64,000 nt of DNA. Source: JADLHS01 sp964539515 (GTDB lineage: Bacteria > Verrucomicrobiota > Verrucomicrobiia > Limisphaerales > JADLHS01). The position numbers and the translations under genes are program-made. The first letter of the stretch is position 1. Each line of letters starts with the position of its first letter. The stretch covers positions 1 to 64,000 of the forward strand of contig CAZIJO010000005.1 of NCBI GenBank assembly GCA_964539515.1, written 5' to 3'. Shown here piece by piece: positions 55,509 through 64,000 of the stretch. The notes beneath the pieces were generated by a model that was not told the origin of the DNA, searched no databases, and saw nothing but the letters and a program-made list of their open reading frames with translations.

Positions 55509-57806
55509 TCAAAAATCACGCGGGCGCGCCGGCCCATCATAAGGTCGTGCTCCTAATATCCGGCCCCGGTTTTGTTCGACGGTGAGGAGCGCCGGATCTG
55601 TGACGCGGGGTGCTTCAATAAATCCGTGATAACGGCCCATCCAATACGCCAATAGCCAGGCAGACGGTTGCACCACGTCATGGCCGCCCGTGCCGCCGTC
55701 GGCTTTCATCGTCCAGTTGTCCCACAGCATCGGCTCGCGTTCGCGCGGCGAAAATGCCCGTGTGCCGCCGGAATAGGCGACGTAACCGGGCGGTGTTTGC
55801 AGGTCGGTCCGGTGTGAATTCTGGTAGGAGTATATCACCAGATCGAGCGGCCATTCGCGCAGATGGTTTACGGCGGGTTCGACCTCGCAGTCGTTGCCGG
55901 TCAACGCACCGTAGATGAAATTGAACCAGGGGACCTGTTCGATGCGCTCGATTTCCCAGCTGCGGTCGAGGCTGCGGCGGTAGATCGAACGCAGCCTGGG
56001 ATCCGTTTCGTATTTCAACAGGTTCGGGTAACAGAGAAAGGAGAGGTGTTCAAGAAACTGCAGGACGTCCCCGGGCGGGAACGTGCATTTCTGCCGGAGG
56101 GTGTACTCCGGATAGCCGAGCTTCACCAGTTCCTGGTAGCCCTGGGCGAAGCGCAACTCGCCCGTGAGTACCTCTGCGGTTTTGATGAACGACAGGATTT
56201 CGAGCGCATTCAATCCGCGCGCCGCGTTGCCTTCGCCGGCCGCATTGAAATACTCCGGGCTCCAGCGCCCCCAGCGGGTCGGTTTGCCATCCAGATCAAT
56301 CAACTGCCAGCCGTGCTCTATCAGATGTCCGGCGACACGCGAAAGAAACGTTTTGGCCTGCTGGATCTCTTCGCCTTGCGCCGCGAGTTCCAAGAAGAGG
56401 GCGACCGCATAAAAGTGCGCGCAGATTTCGTCGCTCGACGTGTCGCCTTTCCACTCAAACAATCCGTCCCTGGTATCGTGCCATTCGGCGGCGGCTTCGC
56501 CGGAGCCGTGCTGGGCCTGATGACCGCGCTCGCCTTTCGCCCAGACGGCGCGGGCGGGAAAGCCCTTGATGCCAGTCATCGCCTCGAGCCAGCGGACGGT
56601 GTGGAAGGAATTGACGGCTTCGCGGCGCGCCTCCGGGTCTTTGGTCACTGCGTAGCGGTAGGTTTGGGCGGCCAGGTAGTCGCACGAATAACCGCCATCG
56701 TTGTCGCCCGCTTCGCGAACATATTCCTTCAACTTCGCATCCCACTCCAGTTTGTGGACGAGGCCCAGCCGCTTTTGTCCCCATTCCCCTAGGTGACGTT
56801 CATAATAGGCCGCTTTCTTCAGCAACGTGTACGGCTCGTAATCGATGATGCCCAGGCCTTTGTCGGTGGCGATAAAGACCGCGCGTTCGCTGCTCGCGAT
56901 GGCATTCACGCGGTCGTCGGGCAACCAGCGTTGACCGGCGAAGTAATGAAACTGCCCGCCGGATTGGCGAATCGCGCCGCGCGTCGTGCCAATCCAAAGG
57001 TCACCACCAAAACCGCGGGCCAGACAGGTTGCGTCTTCGTAGCAGAGTCCTTGTTCGCCACGCAGTTGGGTGAGCGACATGCCGCGCAGGACGCCCAGTC
57101 CGCGATCGGTGGCGATGTAAAGCCGGCTGCCCAGGCTCAAAACATCGCGTGTCTTCAGCGACGGCAAATCGCCCCAGTCCCAAACTTTTTCCACCGGCCA
57201 GTTCCAGACGTTGCGCGCGCCGAACCCCATGCCATCAAAAATCGTGAGCCGCCCCGGTCCGTGCACATAAAGCGTCTCGCCGTAGGAAGCGACCCGCGTG
57301 ATTCCAAACGGGCTCGGCGAGGAGGTTAATGCTTCCAGCGCATCTGCTTTGACGCGCCACAAACGACTGCCCCCCGCCGCCACCACGGCGCCGGAATGTT
57401 CGCAAACATCGTTCACCGCCTCGGTCGAAATCGCTTTCCACGATCCGTTCTCGAATCGATGCAACCCCGGACTCGTGATCGCCCACAATGCGCCTCCGGC
57501 CGTGACCAGCCGGCTGACTGGCGCGCGCAACGCGCTGACTTCAACCAGTTCCTCGCCCTTCATTTGATAAAGTCCTTTGGCCGAGCCGGCGAAAAGGTTT
57601 CCTTCGTAAACCGCCATGGAGGTCAATGGCGTGTCCGTGGCGATTTTGCGACCGACTTCCTGGAGATAAACGTCGTCGCGGACGGGTTGCCAGAGCCGGG
57701 GCGCAGCGGTTGCAACCGGCCCTGCCAACCCGCCGAGCTCAGCGGCAGCCAATAATGCAATAAGCCGGAGCCGGCGGACGGACGATCGGCGAAACACGGT
57801 TTCCAT
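55509..57806 (-). CDS. Secreted two-domain protein: Reg_prop-like propeller plus alpha/alpha barrel
   Basis: 765 residues with signal peptide (LRLIALLAAAELGGLAGPVATA). Residues about 50-330 are two-component-regulator-like propeller blades (LTSMAVYEGNLFAGSAKGLYQ, LGSRLYIATDRGLGVLRG, FGGDLWIGTTRGAIRQSGGQ). The rest is a helix-rich fold with conserved aromatics and acids (HTVRWLEAMTGIKGFPARAVW, GRWSPEYFNAAGEGNAARGLNALEIL), like (alpha/alpha)6 glycan-active enzymes. It sits 15 bp downstream of the PVC dehydrogenase gene, in the same direction. Function unknown; polysaccharide processing is plausible. Confidence 0.7.
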   Translation of the reverse strand: METVFRRSSVRRLRLIALLAAAELGGLAGPVATAAPRLWQPVRDDVYLQEVGRKIATDTPLTSMAVYEGNLFAGSAKGLYQMKGEELVEVSALRAPVSRLVTAGGALWAITSPGLHRFENGSWKAISTEAVNDVCEHSGAVVAAGGSRLWRVKADALEALTSSPSPFGITRVASYGETLYVHGPGRLTIFDGMGFGARNVWNWPVEKVWDWGDLPSLKTRDVLSLGSRLYIATDRGLGVLRGMSLTQLRGEQGLCYEDATCLARGFGGDLWIGTTRGAIRQSGGQFHYFAGQRWLPDDRVNAIASSERAVFIATDKGLGIIDYEPYTLLKKAAYYERHLGEWGQKRLGLVHKLEWDAKLKEYVREAGDNDGGYSCDYLAAQTYRYAVTKDPEARREAVNSFHTVRWLEAMTGIKGFPARAVWAKGERGHQAQHGSGEAAAEWHDTRDGLFEWKGDTSSDEICAHFYAVALFLELAAQGEEIQQAKTFLSRVAGHLIEHGWQLIDLDGKPTRWGRWSPEYFNAAGEGNAARGLNALEILSFIKTAEVLTGELRFAQGYQELVKLGYPEYTLRQKCTFPPGDVLQFLEHLSFLCYPNLLKYETDPRLRSIYRRSLDRSWEIERIEQVPWFNFIYGALTGNDCEVEPAVNHLREWPLDLVIYSYQNSHRTDLQTPPGYVAYSGGTRAFSPREREPMLWDNWTMKADGGTGGHDVVQPSAWLLAYWMGRYHGFIEAPRVTDPALLTVEQNRGRILGARPYDGPARPRDF

Positions 57807-57821
57807 AAATTTGTACGCGGC

Positions 57822-60800
57822 TTACGGTTGCTTCCTCAAGTATGCGAATAGGTCCCGCACCTCCTGGGGTTGGAGCGGGTCGAGCAATCCTTCCGGCATG
57901 AGTGACAGCGCGGAGGCCTGCAATTGCTCGATGTCGCGACGCGGCAGCACGAGGCGTTTGCCGCTTCCATCCGTCAACGTAACTGCGCTGGGCGTCTGTT
58001 CCGTGATGAAGCCCGTGAGGCTCTGGCCGTCCTTCGTCTCAATATTGAAGGCGGTGTATTCTTCGCGAATGGCCAGACTTGGGTCCACAATGGCCGACAG
58101 GATGAAGTCCAGATTGTCGCGCTCGTAGCCCGTCAGGTCGGGGCCGACTTTGGCGCCTTCGCCGTTCAACGTGTGGCAGCTGGCGCAAATTCGCTGGAAG
58201 ATCACCCGTCCGGACGGCGCGTCGCCTTGGCCCGCCGCAAGGGACTCGCGCACCTGGGCAATTTGCCGCTCCTTCTCCTCGGAACTGCGCGTCAGCCGGC
58301 CCCAGTGCTTTTGGATAAGCGCATCGCAGGTGGCATCTTTGAATCCTTGAATGGCGAGCACGTTGGCGATTGGGACTTGTTCCTTCTTCAAACGTCCGGC
58401 ATTCACGGCTTCCAGTAATGGTCTGGCCCAAGTGACCCGGCTGCTGAGCGCAGATTGGGCGGCGGCCCGGAGTTCCGGACTGGAATCGACCGAAAGCGCC
58501 AACAAGGCTTGCGCGATCTCGGGCTGGTCGAAGCGCTGCAAGCTGTTGACCAACTCCAGCCGCCACGCCGGAGAACTCTCCACGCGAAGTTGTGCGAGCA
58601 GCACCGGCACTGCCGCCGGCTCCCGGCGTTCCCCCAGGAGTTGAGCCAGCGCACGGCGCTCGGCTTCCGGTACCTGCGGGTTTGCAATGCGCTGGAGCGC
58701 CGCTGGCGTGGCGGGAGCGTAACCGAGGCGCAGCGCGAAGTTAATCAGGGTGAAAGTGGGCGCGCGGCGTGACCAAAGTTCGCCCACCTGCTTTTGCAGT
58801 GAGGCCGGCACGACGATCACCGGATCGCCTTGCAGACCTTCCGCCATGCCTTCGACGAGTTTGTCAACGTCGCTTTCGGTCGGAGCGAGGGTCAGGAGTC
58901 GGACGCAGGTTTCCAGATTCAGCGCGCTGCGTTCTGCCGCATAGCGTCGCCCCAAACGCGCGATGATAAAACGGCTGACGATGGGCGCTTGCCAGAACGA
59001 GTCGTCCTGCAACCGTTTCAAAACCGCCTCCCGGTCGCTGGCGCATTTGCTTTCGAGCGCCCACCAGAGGAGCAGGGGAATGTGTTTGTCGCCGGCATCA
59101 TCGCCGCGGAGCAGTAACTCGTAAATAATCGGCAGCGCGTCTTTACCCGGCAACCGCTTGAGCGAACTGGCCATTTGGCTGCGGACCTCCACCTCGGGCT
59201 CGGTCTGGGCGAGCCTTTGCCATTCGGTCAGAATGGCGGGCGAGACTTTGCCGGAATCGCCCAGCAGGCGAATGGTCCAGTAGCGCACCATTGGATTCGG
59301 ATGATGGAGCGTTTGGCGGGCGAGTGAATCCTCAAAACCCCCGCTGGCATTCAGTGCCCAAAGGGCCTCCAGCGCGAGCTGGCCGGTTTCCTTGGCCACG
59401 ATCTTCGCCAGCGCCGGCACGGCGCTCGGGTCGTGGCGATCCCAGAAAATGCGCAGCGCCATCTGCCGCCACCACTTATTCGGGCTCGCCAGGAGTTGGG
59501 TGAGTTCGGCCGTGCCCAGTTTCGCGATATCGAAGGGCTGTCCACTTCCTCTCTCCGCGAGGAACGAGTGGGGAGAGGATCGAGGTGAGTGGTTGCCTGC
59601 GGAACGAGCCACCTCTCCCCGGCCCTCTCCTCCAGCCAATGGAGGAGAGGGAGAGAACCGTGCGTTCGTGCCACTGGCCTTCAGACGCCAGAGTCGGCCC
59701 GTGGCCTTGTCCCACGTGTCGCGGGGATCGAGATGGCTGAGCCGGCTGTCGCACCAATCCGCGATGTAAATCGCGCCGTCAGGGCCGGTCTTCGTGTCCA
59801 CCGGCCGGAAGTGATGGTCGGGACTGTCGATGAGCACTTCGGTGTCATCGGTGCGGAAACTCGACGTGTCGCGCGACAGCCGGCTGGCCTGGTACCGGCT
59901 CGTCAAGGCCATGCCGGCCACCAGTTGCCCTGCGAGCCGTGGAATCGCGCCGCCTTCGTAAATGATCATTGTCTGCGGGAAACGCGGTTTATACCCGGTG
60001 TGGCTCATGTGTTCGAACCAGCCAAAGGCGTAGGGATTCATCAGCGGCCCGTGCTTGGCCCAGGTTTTGATGTAGCAACCGCCCTGCGCGTAATGCAGTC
60101 CCCGGGTGTTGTCGTAATTCGAACCGGAAAAACAGCGCCCCTCGGCGTCAAACTCCAGGCTGTAAGTATTGCCGCCGCCCTCGGCAAACACCTCGAACGC
60201 GCGCGTCGTGGGCTGGTAACGCCAGATGGCCTGACCGAGAAACTTCACGCCGTTGATATCCGCCGTGCAGGTGCTGCCATGCGCGCCGTAGAGCCAGCCA
60301 TCCGGCCCCCATGCCAGACTGTTCGCACCGGAGTGCGTGTCTTCCAGACCGAAGCCGGACAGCCGCACCTCCGGATCGCCATCGGGAATGTCGTCCCGGT
60401 TATTGTCAGGATAGAACAGCAAGTACGGCGGATTCAAAACCCACACCCCGCCCCGGCCCGTGACGACGCTGCGGACCATGTTCAGGTCGCTGACGAAATC
60501 CTTCGCCTGGCTGAACACCCCGTCGCCCTTGGGGTCTTCGAGAATCGTGATGCGGTCAAGGCCTTTGAAATGATGGGGCGGCGGCGGGGGCACGCGGTCG
60601 TAAACCGCCCGCAGGTATTGGTCATACTTCACGATCTTCAATCCGGCGGGGAAGGGATACTGGAGATATTGCACGACCCAGAGCCGCCCGCGCTCGTCGA
60701 AGTGCAGATTCAACGGCTGCCGTACGACCGGTTCGCTGGCGACAACTTCGACCACCAGACCCTCGGCGACTTTGAATTGCTGAAGTTCGTCCGTCGGTGA

Positions 60801-61079
60801 AGGCGCGGGCGACTGATCGCTGAGTTGGCCGCCAGGTTTGAAGGTCTTGACGAATTCCTGGACCTTCGGATCGAAGGTGTCCACTGGTTCGGCGGCCAAG
60901 GCTTGGGATATCAACAACCGGAGAGCCAGGAGTATTCCGAGAAGGAGCGCACAGCGAAAACTGTTTTTCTGAATCAGCTTTAACCCAGGTGGCGCCGCGA
61001 TCAGGAATGCCGATGCGTTCAAGGATTGTTGACCTCGTTCCGGCCGGCAGGCATTGCACAAATCAAAGGGCACGTCCAT
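57822..61079 (-). CDS. PVC-type dehydrogenase/HEAT/cytochrome c protein
   Basis: 1085 residues: signal region (SFRCALLLGILLALRLLISQALA), a glucose-dehydrogenase-like propeller (LRAVYDRVPPPPPHHFKGLDRITILED, WGPDGWLYGAHGS, TGPDGAIYIADWCDSRLSH), a HEAT-like helical middle, and a C-terminal haem domain CASCHTLNGEGAKVGPDLTG. This order is typical of Planctomycetes and Verrucomicrobia proteins named putative membrane-bound dehydrogenase plus haem-binding domain, probably oxidising sugars in the periplasm. About 40 residues (roughly 472-514, SPSPPLAGGEGRGEVA) between propeller and HEAT region derive from a dispersed GC-rich repeat and seem inserted. The start is uncertain; ATG 61079 gives a long leader before the signal. 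Confidence 0.85.
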   Translation of the reverse strand: MDVPFDLCNACRPERGQQSLNASAFLIAAPPGLKLIQKNSFRCALLLGILLALRLLISQALAAEPVDTFDPKVQEFVKTFKPGGQLSDQSPAPSPTDELQQFKVAEGLVVEVVASEPVVRQPLNLHFDERGRLWVVQYLQYPFPAGLKIVKYDQYLRAVYDRVPPPPPHHFKGLDRITILEDPKGDGVFSQAKDFVSDLNMVRSVVTGRGGVWVLNPPYLLFYPDNNRDDIPDGDPEVRLSGFGLEDTHSGANSLAWGPDGWLYGAHGSTCTADINGVKFLGQAIWRYQPTTRAFEVFAEGGGNTYSLEFDAEGRCFSGSNYDNTRGLHYAQGGCYIKTWAKHGPLMNPYAFGWFEHMSHTGYKPRFPQTMIIYEGGAIPRLAGQLVAGMALTSRYQASRLSRDTSSFRTDDTEVLIDSPDHHFRPVDTKTGPDGAIYIADWCDSRLSHLDPRDTWDKATGRLWRLKASGTNARFSPSPPLAGGEGRGEVARSAGNHSPRSSPHSFLAERGSGQPFDIAKLGTAELTQLLASPNKWWRQMALRIFWDRHDPSAVPALAKIVAKETGQLALEALWALNASGGFEDSLARQTLHHPNPMVRYWTIRLLGDSGKVSPAILTEWQRLAQTEPEVEVRSQMASSLKRLPGKDALPIIYELLLRGDDAGDKHIPLLLWWALESKCASDREAVLKRLQDDSFWQAPIVSRFIIARLGRRYAAERSALNLETCVRLLTLAPTESDVDKLVEGMAEGLQGDPVIVVPASLQKQVGELWSRRAPTFTLINFALRLGYAPATPAALQRIANPQVPEAERRALAQLLGERREPAAVPVLLAQLRVESSPAWRLELVNSLQRFDQPEIAQALLALSVDSSPELRAAAQSALSSRVTWARPLLEAVNAGRLKKEQVPIANVLAIQGFKDATCDALIQKHWGRLTRSSEEKERQIAQVRESLAAGQGDAPSGRVIFQRICASCHTLNGEGAKVGPDLTGYERDNLDFILSAIVDPSLAIREEYTAFNIETKDGQSLTGFITEQTPSAVTLTDGSGKRLVLPRRDIEQLQASALSLMPEGLLDPLQPQEVRDLFAYLRKQP
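59535..59665. repeat. REP-like palindromic element inserted in a coding sequence
   Basis: About 130 bp of CTCTCC/GGAGAG inverted units (CCTCTCTCC, GGGGAGAGG, CCTCTCCCC, GGAGGAGAGGGAGAG), the same motif class as 15943-16007. The insertion keeps the reading frame of the PVC dehydrogenase open and adds about 43 residues of low-complexity Pro/Ser/Gly-rich sequence. Confidence 0.65.
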
Positions 61080-61121
61080 TGGTTAGCCACGAGGCGAACA
61101 GTAGTCAATCCCGCGGAACCA

Positions 61122-62399
61122 TCAGGGACGTCGGCTGGCCACCTCTTCCAAGAAACAACCCCACTCGCGAAATCCCAACGGGTGGCCGCCGGCGCGCGCT
61201 TGTTCCGACACCAGTTTGCCCAATGCCTCGATTGCCTCCGGCACCAGGGCTGCCCGCAGAAACTCCGGTTCGCCGGCAAATGCGCGGTTCACCAGGAGCA
61301 GCGTCTCCATGGCCTTGTCTTTGTTCGGCGCGCCCCGGCTCAGAAAATCCTGGTTCCGCGCGCGGAGGCCCAATTGCAGCGAGCGCAAGACCTCGCTGCG
61401 TGCCGGGTCGTCACGCGGCATCACTGCCGCGAGCTGTGCCAGACCCCGCAGCATGATGTAGTGGTAAGCCGGCCGGGCGTTGTGTGGGTCGAGCCAGCGG
61501 CCCGCGCGCGTTCCCTCCGTGAGTTGGCCCGGAATCACCCCAATGATTGCCTTCCTGGTTGCTGCTTTCAGGTAACGTTCTTCCGACGTCACTTGGAACG
61601 CCTTGGCGAGCAGGTAAACGCTGAAACTGTTGTAATTCCAATTCGCCACCAGCCGGCGGGAAATGGCCCAGTCGGCGGCCTGCCGCGCGGAGGTCAGATA
61701 CTTTTGCTCTCGCGTCAATTCGAACAATTCGAACATCGCGACCCCGCACTCGCCGTTGTCGAATTGCAGGCCGCCGTCATCCGCGTCGTCAATCACCCAG
61801 CCTTGGTGGACCAGCTGATTCAGTCGGCCTTCCTTCTCGGCCCGGGCCAGGAAGCGTTCGGCAACTTCGAAAGGCTTGCCACCCTTGCCGCCGCGCACAG
61901 CCGGGAACGGGAAGACGCCGCGACCACCCTGGGCCTGCGCCCAAATGAGGAAATCCCCCGCCGCCACGGCGTACGCCCGGCTTTGTTCCGCGCCATCCAG
62001 TTTCCCGCGGGCCACGGCGACATTTCCGGCCAAAAAGGAAGCCGGCTCCCGCAGGGCGTGGGTCAGTTTCGTCGGGTCGAGGCCGGTGCGCCACCAGCTG
62101 AGTTTTTCAAAACGGCCGAAATCTGGTTGGAAACCGCGCTGGGCCTCGGTGGCGGTCAGCCAGCGGCCCGTTTTTGGAATGGCAAGAAAAGTGTCGGCCA
62201 CCTCCGGCTCGCCGGCTTTCGGCCCGAGCGCTTGCCGGGCAGTGGCTACTGCAACGCGCACGGCTGCGAGATCCTCCTTTGCTAGCGCGTCAGCGAGTTC
62301 CCGCGCCGGTTGTGCCAAGACGCCGGCGAGAGACAATCCCAGACTAAGCATCGCCAGCAAAACGCGTCGGGCTAAAGGCATCGTTGGGGGTGGTTTCAT
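61122..62399 (-). CDS. Secreted alpha/alpha-barrel-like protein
   Basis: 425 residues with signal peptide (RRVLLAMLSLGLSLAGVLAQ). Repeating helix pairs with small and acidic residues (AAGDFLIWAQAQGGRGVFPFPAVRGG, DDADDGGLQFDNGECGVAMFELFELT, YLTSARQAADWAISRRLVANWNYNS, RPAYHYIMLRGLAQL) point to an (alpha/alpha)6 barrel like N-acylglucosamine epimerase or lyase families. No catalytic set named. Lies 42 bp upstream of the PVC dehydrogenase gene and probably starts its three-gene unit. Confidence 0.68.
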   Translation of the reverse strand: MKPPPTMPLARRVLLAMLSLGLSLAGVLAQPARELADALAKEDLAAVRVAVATARQALGPKAGEPEVADTFLAIPKTGRWLTATEAQRGFQPDFGRFEKLSWWRTGLDPTKLTHALREPASFLAGNVAVARGKLDGAEQSRAYAVAAGDFLIWAQAQGGRGVFPFPAVRGGKGGKPFEVAERFLARAEKEGRLNQLVHQGWVIDDADDGGLQFDNGECGVAMFELFELTREQKYLTSARQAADWAISRRLVANWNYNSFSVYLLAKAFQVTSEERYLKAATRKAIIGVIPGQLTEGTRAGRWLDPHNARPAYHYIMLRGLAQLAAVMPRDDPARSEVLRSLQLGLRARNQDFLSRGAPNKDKAMETLLLVNRAFAGEPEFLRAALVPEAIEALGKLVSEQARAGGHPLGFREWGCFLEEVASRRP

Positions 62400-62443
62400 T
62401 GAAGCTACAAGCCGCCCAAGCTCACGATTTGTAACCCTGAACC

Positions 62444-62514
62444 GTAGCAGCCGACGTGAGTCGGCTCTGGTTTCCCAGAATTCCTGGATGGAGCGGACTC
62501 ACATCCGCTGCTAC
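62444..62514. repeat. Structured inverted repeat with compensatory changes
   Basis: Two 25-bp arms (62444-62468 and 62490-62514) are inverted copies with 21 of 25 positions identical. Each arm itself folds: GCCGAC-GTGA-GTCGGC in the first. In the second (read in reverse) the C-G pair at positions 9/20 is swapped to G-C and 12/17 becomes T-G, so pairing is preserved. It lies in the 138-bp spacer between fmt and the alpha/alpha gene and resembles a dispersed verrucomicrobial palindrome. Confidence 0.6.
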
Positions 62515-62537
62515 GAGCTTCATGGGTATTTGCTTCC

Positions 62538-63503
62538 TTATTTCGGCGGCTCGCCTCCCTCGAGTTTTATTCCCGGTGGCAGCGGATGCCCCGCAAGGAA
62601 ATCCGCCGCACTCATGCGCCGGCCACCTTCGCGCTGCAGCGACGTGACGCGTAGCGCGTCTTCGCCGCAGCCAATGATGATTCCGCTTTTTTCGGCCTGG
62701 AGGATTTCACCCGCGTTGCCCGACCGGGAAATGACTTCAGCGCCCCAGATTTTGAGCAGCTGGGGTTGTGGTTGGCCGGGCAGAAACGTGAAAGCGCCCG
62801 GCCACGGGGTGAAGGCCCGGATGCGATTCCAGATTGCGCGGGCGGGCTGTTGCCAGTCAATCCGGCCATCCTCTTTCTTGATCTTCGCCACATGCGTCGC
62901 GCAGGCGGCATCCTGGGCCCGCGGCTGGATCTTGCCCGTGACGTAGTCCGGGATGGTTTGCACGAGCAGTTCCGCGCCGAGCTGCGCAAGTCGGTCGTGG
63001 AGCGTGGCGGCGTTGTCCTCGTCGTGGATGGGGGTCGGACGTTGCGTGAGGATGTCGCCGGTATCGAGGCCGACATCCATTTTCATGATCGTGACGCCGG
63101 TCTCGGCGTCGCCATTAAGGATGGCCGATTGAATCGGTGCGGCACCGCGATATTTTGGCAGCAACGACGTGTGGACATTCAGACAACCGAACCGCGGCAA
63201 CTCCAGGAGGGTTTTCGGCAGAATCTGTCCGAACGCGGCGACCGCGATCAGGTCGGGGGCCAGGGCGCGCAGTTCGCCCAGAAAGTTTTCATCCCGCGCC
63301 CGCTCCGGTTGCAGCACGGGCAAGCCGGCCGAAACGGCGAGCTGCTTGACGGGGGAAGGTTGGAGCTTGAGTTCGCGGCCCTTCGGCCGGTCCGGCTGGG
63401 TGACCACGGCGACAACGAGAAACGATGTTTCGCGGAGCAGCGCGGCGAGGCTGGCGGCGGCCAGTTCGGGCGTCCCCATGAAGATGATGCGCAGCGCAGC
63501 CAC
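62538..63503 (-). CDS. fmt: Methionyl-tRNA formyltransferase
   Basis: 321 residues. GTG 63503 places the first strand LRIIFMGTPELAAASLAALL right at the N-terminus as in other Fmt proteins; a TTG at 63515 would add four residues. The signature SLLPKYRGAAPIQSAILNGDAETGVTIM contains the 10-formyl-THF-binding and catalytic loop, and the C-terminal OB-like domain (WPGAFTFLPGQPQPQLLKIWGAEV) is complete. It formylates initiator Met-tRNA for translation start. Same strand as the adenylate kinase gene, which ends 44 bp upstream of the TTG. Confidence 0.93.
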   Translation of the reverse strand: MAALRIIFMGTPELAAASLAALLRETSFLVVAVVTQPDRPKGRELKLQPSPVKQLAVSAGLPVLQPERARDENFLGELRALAPDLIAVAAFGQILPKTLLELPRFGCLNVHTSLLPKYRGAAPIQSAILNGDAETGVTIMKMDVGLDTGDILTQRPTPIHDEDNAATLHDRLAQLGAELLVQTIPDYVTGKIQPRAQDAACATHVAKIKKEDGRIDWQQPARAIWNRIRAFTPWPGAFTFLPGQPQPQLLKIWGAEVISRSGNAGEILQAEKSGIIIGCGEDALRVTSLQREGGRRMSAADFLAGHPLPPGIKLEGGEPPK

Positions 63504-63558
63504 GGTCCAAGCCAAGCCGAAAACCGCGCCTAGCTAAAGCACAAAAGCAGGCTGGGCC

Positions 63559-64000
63559 TCAGTTGGGCGACGTTACGCGTGCCCTTTCGAGGTGGCGCAA
63601 GATGTCGCAGAGCACTTTGGGGGGCGGCTGGTTGGAGTTGATGCGGTGCACCAGTTTGGGGCCGTAGAATTTCAGCACCGGCTTGGTTTCCTGTTCATAC
63701 ACCTTCAGCCGCTGGCGGATGACCTCAAGATTCGCATCGTCGAGCCGGTTTTCCTTCAGGGCGCGCCGTTGAAGCCGGTGCACAAGCGAATTGAAGTCGG
63801 TGCAATGCAGGTAGAAAACCGCCTTAACGTCGAGCGCATCGGCGAGCATCTGGGCCTGATGGAGATTGCGGGGGATGCCGTCAAGGACCAGGGTGTCGGT
63901 TTTGGGATTAAAACGGCCGGCGCGTTCGCGGCGGATGTACTGCCGCCATAGCTTCACGGTCGGCAGGTCGGGTACCAGCTGGCCGCGGCTGGTGTAATCA
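63559..64000 (-). CDS. adk: Adenylate kinase family protein, C-terminal part (runs off window)
   Basis: The visible frame starts DYTSRGQLVPDLPTVKLWRQYI, the AMP-binding helix, then TLVLDGIPRNLHQAQMLADAL (the DGxPR motif), a short LID without zinc cysteines, ENRLDDANLEVIRQRLKVYEQETKPVLKFYG, and the stop at 63559. The P-loop lies beyond the window. Adenylate kinase equilibrates ATP, AMP and ADP. The FPRT of the standard motif is IPRN here, a mild deviation, so a nucleotide-kinase relative is possible. Confidence 0.85.
   Translation of the reverse strand, partial: DYTSRGQLVPDLPTVKLWRQYIRRERAGRFNPKTDTLVLDGIPRNLHQAQMLADALDVKAVFYLHCTDFNSLVHRLQRRALKENRLDDANLEVIRQRLKVYEQETKPVLKFYGPKLVHRINSNQPPPKVLCDILRHLERARVTSPN

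Overview
The window looks like GC-rich chromosomal DNA from a Verrucomicrobiota bacterium, most likely the Pedosphaera/Limisphaera-type lineage, and probably comes from a draft or metagenome assembly because it has two 10-N gaps. The lineage call is an inference. It rests on three H-X9-DG type pseudopilins, a PVC-type dehydrogenase/HEAT/cytochrome c protein, a PhoPQ-activated pathogenicity-related (PqaA) hydrolase, many secreted proteins with beta-rich C-terminal domains, and many exported versions of normally cytosolic enzymes.

Layout. 1-305: start of the C-terminal section of carB (minus). 337-2756: exported alpha/beta hydrolase and a triple-Rid protein. 2809-8413: a four-gene minus-strand operon (two Tat-exported DegT-type PLP enzymes, a Gfo/Idh-like oxidoreductase, a beta-propeller) with a palindromic operator candidate upstream; a Tat-exported aldo/keto reductase lies beyond it. 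10058-10134: tRNA-Arg(TCG). 10729-20131: a secreted beta-rich protein followed by a tightly overlapping set of three glycosyltransferases, an ABC exporter and a tandem phosphotransferase-fold protein, which looks like a surface glycan locus. 20140-25840: pseudopilin, small membrane protein, CHASE2 hybrid histidine kinase and an NtrC-type sigma-54 activator. 26039-39040: small membrane protein, InlB-repeat protein, multiheme cytochrome c, NHL protein, Ig-domain protein and a FecR-TPR-beta-barrel protein. 39439-54832: secreted hydrolases (GH95, PqaA, two acetyl-esterase-like, a C45 family Ntn hydrolase), an SDR/PQQ-propeller pair, two more pseudopilins and a lipoprotein. 54970-55215: a frameshifted LuxR-type remnant. 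55509-62399: secreted propeller/alpha-barrel protein, PVC dehydrogenase-cytochrome and a secreted alpha/alpha protein. 62538-64000: fmt and the end of an adenylate kinase.

The main observation is a putative sigma-54 regulon. Four plus-strand intergenic regions (upstream of 10729, 26039, 33387 and 35546) each carry a dyad TGTTCC-N6-GGAACA (two exact, two with changes in the right half-site) followed 63-84 bp later by a -24/-12 element TGGCA-N8-TGC. The window itself encodes a histidine kinase and a GAYTGA-containing NtrC-family activator between the controlled blocks. Together these suggest one signalling pair that co-controls the glycan locus and the outer-membrane/cytochrome locus.

Three genes (26683-29247, 35546-39040, 44113-44920) are interrupted by in-frame stop codons without loss of frame. 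Each can be explained by one G-to-T change on the plus strand, so real nonsense mutation and sequencing error both need to be considered.
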